The translations under genes were made by a program, and so were the position numbers. Under the pieces are notes generated by a model that was not told where the DNA came from, did not search any database, and saw nothing but the letters and a program-made list of their open reading frames with translations. Below are positions 59,765-64,000 of a stretch of 64,000 bases of DNA, one piece after another. Positions within the stretch are counted from its first letter, which is position 1. Each line of letters begins with the position of its first letter. This stretch comes from Allobaculum mucilyticum. Lineage in GTDB: Bacteria > Bacillota_I > Bacilli_A > Erysipelotrichales > Erysipelotrichaceae. The stretch is from the NCBI RefSeq assembly GCF_022701195.1, contig NZ_CP078089.1:62001-126000 (forward strand), read 5' to 3'.

Positions 59765-60898
59765 ATGAATCATGTAATTACCGCGGATCTGATGCATTTT
59801 CTTGAAACGGCCTGGATTCCAATTGTGGAAGTTCTCGCCGGAGCAGTAATCGGACCAAAGGTCAAAAAAGCGATTGTGATCTTTGCCAATAAATCAAGCA
59901 ACGCGCAGAACAAGGGGGTTCTGACCTTTGTCGGATCAGCAGCCAATATATGCATCATTGCCCTGTCGCTGATCCTTGCGGCTGAAGCGCTCGGTCTGAA
60001 GATGAACAGCATCATCTCGCTGATTACCGCTTTAGGACTTGGCGTCGCTCTGGCTTTAAAGGGCAATATGGCTAACGTAGCCGGCGGCCTGCAGATTCTG
60101 ATTACCAAGCCGTTTAAAATCGGCGATTACATCCGGATCTCATCGCACTATGGCGTTGTAACCGCAATTGAACTGATGTTTACCACAATCCGGACCAACA
60201 ACCAAAAAGAAGTCGTTATTCCAAACGCGACGATCGTTCAGGATCTTGTAACCAACTTCTCCAAAAATCCGTATATTCGTCTGAAGATTCCGTTTGCGGT
60301 TTCCGACGGAAGCAATTTCACAGAGATTGAGCAGATCGTTCTGCGCATTCTTAAAGAAAGCCCGTATGTCCTGCAGAAGGAAGAAAACGAAGTAACCGTC
60401 CGCTCGATTGAAGACGGCTATATCGTCATGGAAGCGATCACCTCGATTGAACCGCGCGATCAGGACAACTGCAAAAGAGCGATCCTCAAAGAAATCGCCT
60501 TAAGCATCCCAGGTCTGCAGACCAGCTCGCCAACTAAGATTGAACTTGAACCGGACCTGGATGCAGCACTTCCCGCTTCTGCTAAACCGGCTGATTCAGA
60601 AAAGACTTCACCTGCTAAGTCTGTTGTGCAAGCAGAATCCAGTATGAACCAGACTGCCGCTCCTGCCGGTTTACAGATTCCAGCCCAGGCGCTGTATCCC
60701 GAAATTGTCGAAGACTTTGAATCCGATGTAACGCAGAAGGACATCTCTTCCCTTTCTCCATCTGGAAAGAATTCTTCGCCCGCTTCATCAGTTTCATCTG
60801 ATTCAGTCACAAAAGACAGTCCAGGCCGCTCTGCAGATCCATCCACAGAGTCTGGATCAGCCAACTCCGCAAAACAGAATAATTCCACACAGAAATAA
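59765..60898 (+). CDS. MscS-family small-conductance mechanosensitive channel
   Basis: A 377-residue channel protein. Two or three N-terminal helices lead to the pore-lining helix: SIISLITALGLGVALALKGNMANVAGGLQILI near residue 80, the MscS signature. FKIGDYIRISSHYGVVTAIELMFTTIRTNNQKEVVIPNATI is the beta domain that follows. The last ~105 residues are Ser/Pro/Ala-rich and disordered, an unusual extension. The channel releases solutes on osmotic downshock. AGGGGGAA lies 4-5 bases before the start. The 277 bases between the IS element and this gene hold no other feature. Confidence 0.9.
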   Translation: MNHVITADLMHFLETAWIPIVEVLAGAVIGPKVKKAIVIFANKSSNAQNKGVLTFVGSAANICIIALSLILAAEALGLKMNSIISLITALGLGVALALKGNMANVAGGLQILITKPFKIGDYIRISSHYGVVTAIELMFTTIRTNNQKEVVIPNATIVQDLVTNFSKNPYIRLKIPFAVSDGSNFTEIEQIVLRILKESPYVLQKEENEVTVRSIEDGYIVMEAITSIEPRDQDNCKRAILKEIALSIPGLQTSSPTKIELEPDLDAALPASAKPADSEKTSPAKSVVQAESSMNQTAAPAGLQIPAQALYPEIVEDFESDVTQKDISSLSPSGKNSSPASSVSSDSVTKDSPGRSADPSTESGSANSAKQNNSTQK

Positions 60899-60935
60899 AG
60901 AACGGACCAGACGATCCGTTTATGACGGTTTTACA

Positions 60936-60964
60936 GCTTCCTGCATCAGCAGGAAGTTTTTTTC
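60936..60964 (+). terminator. Rho-independent terminator after the MscS gene
   Basis: CTTCCTGC / GCAGGAAG around ATCA, then TTTTTTTC. A smaller AACGGA/TCCGTT hairpin lies at 60901-60920. Confidence 0.9.
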
Positions 60965-61449
60965 TTTGCACTGCCTGCTGTTAAAGCAGACTGAAAGCGG
61001 AAAAGAAAAAAGACTCCGTGTGCAGGGAGTCTTCTTCAATGGAACCGTTAGACGGAATACCTGTTGGAAACAGGGTTTGAGGGATAAGACGAATTTCTGA
61101 TGAGGGATATCAGTCATTCGTCATGGCCTTGAAAACAGACGGTTCTGAAGTCGGCCAGGTTTCAGAACGCTGCGGGTCGAGTCTTCCGTTCTGTTTTACT
61201 GTCTTCAGTCTAAAAAAGTTTTCCTGTCAGGACAATTCAGATGCCTGCCTTGAACAGAAAGACTAAATAATCCGTTTCAGTAAATCAAACAGTCTTCCCA
61301 TTCAAGTAATATCCTGACGGGACAAGGCTTTATTCCGCAAGCTCTTCCGGTACTTATTGTATCGGACCACCTGTCGGATCCCGCTCTTTTGCCCGAAGTC
61401 TTCCTGGATCTGACTGGACAGACCTTTGATTGAAGAGCTGTTCGAACAC
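60965..61449 (+). other. Gene-free region between convergent genes
   Basis: About 485 bases. One further hairpin, GACTCC / GGAGTC (about 61013-61034), is followed by T6 on the - strand and would act as a backup terminator for the lipoprotein gene. No gene is supported on either strand. Confidence 0.5.
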
Positions 61450-61488
61450 GAAAAAGACCGGCTGCAAAGCTCGTCTGCATGCCGGTCT
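61450..61488 (-). terminator. Terminator of the lipoprotein gene
   Basis: On the - strand AGACCGGC pairs with GCCGGTCT over an 18-base loop and runs into TTTTCG. Confidence 0.85.
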
Positions 61489-61514
61489 GTAATTCAAAAT
61501 TGTTGCATAGCGGC

Positions 61515-62462
61515 TTAATATGGAACCTTCAGGATCTGGCGGTATCCAAGAGCCGGAGAATTGATATTGATGGTGATTCCGTTTTTCATTTTTGCGGAGA
61601 AATCAGGAATCGCATCTTCAGCCTGGAAGAGAATGCTTGCGGTAACGGACTGTTCCGGTCCGAGATAGAACAGCTCATAGCCAAGGCTCTCTGCCCGGAT
61701 GGATTCTGTTTTTGCCTGCATTCCGTTTTTCGAGAAATCAACTGCTTCGATTTCTTCCTGGCTCATATTGCGCAGTTCATCAGCATTCGAGAACTCGCTT
61801 AAGTTGAAGCCGTCAATCGTGCAGATTGGAGACAGATACGGAACAACAAGACGGTGGTCGGTTTTGTTCGTGTAGCTGATCTTCAGACCTTCAATTGTCG
61901 AGACGCCTTTTTCATAGCGGTAGATGAGATCGGATGCATCTACGTCAAAGGAATAATATTCATCTTCGTAGATGGTGAACTGTGCCTGGTCGGAGTTGAC
62001 GATTTTCGAGTCGTCAATCTTACGGATTTCGGTACTTGAGAAGGGGATGAATTCCTTCTGGGCTTCAACGTACAGACCGATGCTGCGATCCTGTGTTCTT
62101 GGTACGCCGATATAGCCGTAAATGTATGTGGACATGCCAGGGTTGATGTCGTTGGTAATGGTTGTCTTAAACTGATCAATCGGATTGATCTGCCGGTAGC
62201 CGTCTTTTGTCTTCGCACGCAGCGTGTAGACCAGGTTGGACAGGTGGTAGACCGTATCCGAATTGTTGTCGACACCTGCAAGGAAATAGAAGAAGACAGT
62301 GTTGGCTTCCTTATTGTCGACTTCAAGAACATCGACCATGGAAAGCGTTACGTTCTCACGAAGTTCGACTGAGGTGATTTTTTCTTCTTTACACCCCGCC
62401 ATGGTCAGAGTCATTCCAAGACTCATGGCAAGGGTAAGCAGCAGATTCAGGATTTTTTTCAT
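61515..62462 (-). CDS. Lipoprotein of unknown function
   Basis: A 315-residue exported lipoprotein. The signal MKKILNLLLTLAMSLGMTLTMAGC has a clean lipobox (TMAGC, Cys24). The mature part looks like two beta-sandwich domains of similar build: a first around VFFYFLAGVDNNSDTVYHLSNLVYTL and a second around LKISYTNKTDHRLVVPYLSP. Both recall the DUF4352/DUF5067-type immunoglobulin-like lipoproteins. It should be anchored on the outer face of the membrane. AGGAATG serves as ribosome site. The next gene upstream on the same strand, 192 bases away, is also exported. Confidence 0.75.
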   Translation of the reverse strand: MKKILNLLLTLAMSLGMTLTMAGCKEEKITSVELRENVTLSMVDVLEVDNKEANTVFFYFLAGVDNNSDTVYHLSNLVYTLRAKTKDGYRQINPIDQFKTTITNDINPGMSTYIYGYIGVPRTQDRSIGLYVEAQKEFIPFSSTEIRKIDDSKIVNSDQAQFTIYEDEYYSFDVDASDLIYRYEKGVSTIEGLKISYTNKTDHRLVVPYLSPICTIDGFNLSEFSNADELRNMSQEEIEAVDFSKNGMQAKTESIRAESLGYELFYLGPEQSVTASILFQAEDAIPDFSAKMKNGITININSPALGYRQILKVPY

Positions 62463-62654
62463 TCATTCCTCCATCGATGCCTGTTCAGACAGATTCTGCA
62501 TTTCTTCAAGGCGGCAATCTGAAGAAATCCATCCAGACTGCCCGAAGCAGTCATTCTGTCTGTCTTTAAAGCGTATGGCTGTCAGTGTAGCCCAAAGAAT
62601 CCGTAACAATTTGGAAATTCTTTGTGATCGTCATTCAGGTCGGTTTATAGTCTT

Positions 62655-63956
62655 CTATTCAGCTGCGTACCAGGCAATGCCTTCGTCTTTCCAGCCGACG
62701 GAAACCAGATATTCGCGCTCATTCTGATCAGCGGAGTAGTTATGCGAACCAGATGATGCATTCGGGTTGTACTGACGGTACATCGGGCTGCTGTCCTGGC
62801 CGCCTGAATACCAGCCAATGCCTTCATCTTTCCAGCCGGCTGATACCAGATAGTCTCTTTCGTTCGCATCGGCTGTGTAATGATGATCTCCCGGACCGCT
62901 TGGATTATACAGTCTGTAAACAGGAGTTCCGCTCTTTGGAGCACGCCAGCCGACTTTCTCAAATTTCCATCCAAGGTTCATCAAGTTTGTACGCTCGTTC
63001 CGGCTTGCAGTATAGAAGTGTTCGCCGGTATGCGGATTGTACAGACGGTACATGGCTACAGATGCATTGTCTGCAGCTCCTTCTGTCGCCTGCTGGATCT
63101 CATTGAGGTAGTCATTGATTCTTGTGCGGAACTCGCTGGTTTTTGCCACATAATCATCTCTGCCGCTTACAGCCGCAAAGGTCTGACCGCATACAGCGCC
63201 AAACAGAGTACCTTCTGAACTGCCAAAGGCGAAACCGGTCACGGTAAAGGTCGGTTTGACAATATTGTTAATGTGCGAATAGTCGCCCGCTCCTGCTTCC
63301 AGTTCACCGAGATACCAGGAGACAAACGGGTTTCTTCCGTTTTCTCCGTTCATGACATTCTGGAAACGATCATTCAGGGTATGGCCCCATGCGAGGTTTT
63401 CATGGACCTGGTAAAGGCGGGAATGGTCCATATTGTTTCGCGATGCGCCCGACTGAACAGCCGCAATGGCCATCAGTGTCGAATCCGCATTCAGTGCATG
63501 CAGTCCGCGAAGTTCTGTACGAATGTAGTTGCAGTCATCGATGCCATCAAGTGCAGCAAGCAGATTCTTCATGGAAGAAGGATCTTCCGGATCATCCAGG
63601 CGGATATAGCCCTCGCTCGCACCTTTTGCGAGAATGGCAGCAGCCTGCCGGTCGCCAAGATACAGATAAAAGCCAAGCGAACCGAGCTTTTCCGGATCCT
63701 GATTCTCATAAGGGCTCAGATAACGGCTGATTTCTTCCTGGTTCAGATAGACACCAGTCTGGTTCCAGGCCGTTTCCAGCCAGATTTCATCGGCGTTTTT
63801 ACCGGTATTTTCCACTCCGGGGATGATTGTTGTTGAAGCGGCGTCTTCAAATGAAGCTTCGCCATCGCTGTTTGAAGCGAGGATCATCTGGGCACTGCCG
63901 GCTGAACAGGCCAGCACGGCAGACAGTGATCCGATCAGCAGCGTATTTCCTTTCAT
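62655..63956 (-). CDS. Secreted CAP-like protein with DUF5648-type repeats
   Basis: A 433-residue exported protein. The signal peptide (MKGNTLLIGSLSAVLACSAG and on) probably ends near residue 27. Residues ~90-300 resemble a CAP/SCP domain (LMAIAAVQSGASRNNMDH, VHENLAWGH, NPFVSWYLGE, VTGFAFGSSEGTLFGAVCGQTF). Residues ~305-433 hold three DUF5648-like repeats: MYRLYNPHTGEHFYTAS, VYRLYNPSGPGDHHYTAD and MYRQYNPNASSGSHNYSAD, each followed by ERxxLxxxGWK and a closing W. Such repeats occur on Gram-positive surface proteins and may bind ligands or cell wall. No sorting motif is present. AGAGG is upstream of the start. The last 44 bases of the window are its leader. Confidence 0.8.
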   Translation of the reverse strand: MKGNTLLIGSLSAVLACSAGSAQMILASNSDGEASFEDAASTTIIPGVENTGKNADEIWLETAWNQTGVYLNQEEISRYLSPYENQDPEKLGSLGFYLYLGDRQAAAILAKGASEGYIRLDDPEDPSSMKNLLAALDGIDDCNYIRTELRGLHALNADSTLMAIAAVQSGASRNNMDHSRLYQVHENLAWGHTLNDRFQNVMNGENGRNPFVSWYLGELEAGAGDYSHINNIVKPTFTVTGFAFGSSEGTLFGAVCGQTFAAVSGRDDYVAKTSEFRTRINDYLNEIQQATEGAADNASVAMYRLYNPHTGEHFYTASRNERTNLMNLGWKFEKVGWRAPKSGTPVYRLYNPSGPGDHHYTADANERDYLVSAGWKDEGIGWYSGGQDSSPMYRQYNPNASSGSHNYSADQNEREYLVSVGWKDEGIAWYAAE

Positions 63957-64000
63957 AACGGACCTCTACTTCCTTCTTGAACCGTTTAATAAGAACGGAC

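Overview
The window reads as the chromosome of a low-to-mid GC Firmicute from an animal gut, most likely of the Erysipelotrichia type. Strong AGGAGG ribosome sites, TTGACA/TATAAT promoters, lipoproteins, Lgt, EF-P, HU, Der, Cmk and meso-DAP dehydrogenase are all Firmicute-like. A bile salt hydrolase and a 12-alpha-hydroxysteroid-dehydrogenase-like SDR point to a bile-rich habitat. The assignment rests on gene content and style, not on a marker-gene search. No tRNA, rRNA or CRISPR array was seen.

1-8.3 kb is housekeeping on the + strand: the end of an FNR-like electron-transfer subunit and gltA, then efp, an acidic single-pass membrane protein coupled to cmk, der, gpsA-hup, and msrA. 8.4-11.4 kb (- strand) holds a PH-domain protein and a complete polar amino acid ABC importer. 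12-17.9 kb (+) holds a Fic protein, bile salt hydrolase, a metallophosphoesterase, lgt and a MATE exporter.

18.2-22.8 kb is a tight operon that matches the nucleoside-like-metabolite biosynthesis module usually found beside TerD-type tellurium/stress genes: a C-C lyase + phosphoribosyltransferase + TRSP fusion, a PRTase + PELOTA protein, a HAD phosphatase and an HD hydrolase. No TerD, TerC or ATP-grasp gene is near it. A DUF697 protein converges on it.

24-30.4 kb is accessory: a decayed lipoprotein gene, a two-gene toxin-antitoxin locus (RelA/SpoT-like toxSAS toxin overlapping a Panacea-domain antitoxin), a 941-residue protein ending in a DUF2325-like domain, and a GNAT acetyltransferase. 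31-34.1 kb is insertion-sequence debris (a broken IS3/IS150 copy) and an intact IS1182-type transposase. 34.3-40 kb (-) holds the 12-alpha-HSDH-like SDR and a sulfur-metabolism set: CoA-disulfide reductase/rhodanese, a frameshifted cysteine desulfidase and a PatB/MalY C-S lyase.

40.2-48.1 kb is the second unusual block: a DUF2201 metallopeptidase/vWA protein, a MoxR AAA+ ATPase, a 1112-residue SNF2-type helicase and, divergent from it, an unrecognised 504-residue protein. 48.4-50.5 kb holds ddh and a Cof-type HAD phosphatase. 50.9-53.3 kb has a zinc-ribbon membrane protein whose upstream region carries a complete IS4-family element with a perfect 10-bp target duplication, followed by a decayed 3' end of nrdD. 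54-61 kb has a MacB-like ABC protein, a small HTH protein, a complete IS1634-type element with a 6-bp target duplication, and an MscS channel. The window ends with two exported proteins, a lipoprotein and a CAP-like protein with DUF5648-type repeats.
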